Shown here piece by piece: positions 63,641 through 64,000 of a stretch of 64,000 nucleotides of DNA (position 1 is its first letter; the number at the start of each line of letters is the position of its first letter). Source of the DNA: Blastomussa wellsi (lineage: Eukaryota > Cnidaria > Anthozoa > Scleractinia > Plerogyridae). The stretch spans positions 3,145,452 through 3,209,451 of the forward strand of contig OX393567.1 of the NCBI GenBank assembly GCA_947652115.1, written 5' to 3'. The position numbers were made by a program, and so were the translations under genes. The notes under the pieces are model-generated. The model was not told the origin of the DNA and did not search any database. It saw nothing but the letters and a program-made list of their open reading frames with translations.

Positions 63641-63826
63641 ATAACGCATATGAAACAATTCATATGTGAACTGCAGATGTAGATGAAAGTGAGAGATGAT
63701 CATCACAGTGAATTTCCAGAATTTTAAATTTAAGCAATTGGAATAAAGAAGCCTGAAAAAATTCAGGGCTTCAACGGGATCCTCCGCGATACCGGTGCGA
63801 TGCTCTACCAACTGAGCTATGAAGCC
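63641..63826 (-). mobile_element. tRNA-headed SINE (coral type)
   Basis: On the minus strand the element begins with a tRNA-like head (63826-63767: GGCTTCATAGCTCAGTTGG, TAGAGCATCGCACCGGTATC, ending CCCGTTGAAGCC), then a short hairpin (GAAGCCCTGAA/TTCAGGCTTC), then a tail with ATGATCATCTCTCACTTTCA and TTCACATATGAATTGTTTC. The tail family is repeated at 63881-63970. I recall this combination as a common coral repeat. Confidence 0.65.
63767..63826 (-). tRNA. tRNA pseudogene, T arm deleted
   Basis: The D arm (GCTCAGTTGGTAGAGC) with an intact A box and the acceptor ends GGCTTCA/TGAAGCC are present. The length is only 60 nt: about 12 bases of the T arm, including the B box GGTTCGAAT, are missing between GGAGG and ATCCCGTTG. 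The anticodon loop CCGGTAT lacks the invariant T33. It cannot be a working tRNA; it is the head of the SINE. The acceptor stem still pairs perfectly. Confidence 0.7.
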
Positions 63827-63880
63827 ACACTTTGGGAGCGAGGTCATTGTATTGAGTTCATATTTTCCCGTGAGGAGTGA

Positions 63881-63970
63881 AATTATATAAAGTATATGAA
63901 ATAATTCATATATGAACTGCGGATGAAGATGAAAGTTAAAGATGATCTTCGCATTGAATTTCCAATTGAA
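63881..63970 (-). repeat. Second SINE tail fragment
   Basis: This stretch repeats the tail of the neighbouring SINE (TATGAAATAATTCATATATG, AACTGCGGATGAAGATGAAAG, TTCGCATTGAATTTCCAATTG) in the same orientation. No tRNA head is visible before the window ends. Confidence 0.7.
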
Positions 63971-64000
63971 GCATGTTACTATTGTACATTCTTTTGTTAC

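Overview
This window looks like nuclear DNA of an anthozoan cnidarian, most likely a stony coral. That is inferred from AT-rich, gene-poor eukaryotic sequence, a single-exon gene resembling CIPC (CLOCK-interacting pacemaker protein), a cnidarian-style telobox/Myb protein, Penelope-like and tRNA-derived repeats of the kind I recall from coral genomes, and a decayed LINE reverse transcriptase. Nothing bacterial is present. All homology calls are from reading the sequence, with no database search.

Layout. (1) Bases 1-42354 are one uninterrupted satellite array built from a 5-mer CAAGA and a 7-mer CAAGAAA, mostly alternating as a 12-mer. The + strand is almost free of T, so stop codons are almost absent in all six frames and the very long open frames are artefacts. 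Between about 2.5 and 18.8 kb it has a higher-order structure of about 4.10 kb, as two adjacent tandem doublets. (2) Bases 42355-47945 are a chain of modular elements. A core of about 325 bp beginning GGAACTCGGAAC occurs three times in full (A, B, C) and once in part. Each full core is followed by a tandem array in the same slot, but the arrays differ: CAAGAAA satellite, CAAGAGA satellite, or a G-rich 39-bp minisatellite. Two of these arrays end at exactly the same conserved 3' flank, which carries a hairpin and runs into a MITE. Core C is preceded by a 63-bp minisatellite grown from the core's own first bases. (3) Bases 47946-52201 hold the two best genes, arranged head to head: a telobox/Myb-like protein on the minus strand and a CIPC-like protein on the plus strand. 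The space between them carries a 200-bp Penelope-like insertion with a 14-bp target duplication, a CACGTG E-box and a TATA box. A 1063-bp element with 78-bp inverted ends and a perfect 9-bp target duplication (Mutator-like) sits just 3' of the CIPC-like gene. (4) Bases 52202-64000 are mostly repeats and unassigned sequence: a possible terminal exon, a tRNA-Pro-like relic, foldback repeats, a broken LINE, twin CTGA microsatellites, one candidate first exon, and a coral-type tRNA-headed SINE near the right end.

How the parts relate. The CIPC-like gene with a perfect E-box near its TATA box fits feedback control by the circadian CLOCK/CYCLE pair. The modular elements suggest that the 42-kb satellite did not arise independently: its 12-mer is the same one that fills the variable slot after core A, so the large array may be an expanded slot of this element family. 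That family, with its interchangeable satellite cargo, is the least familiar thing in the window.
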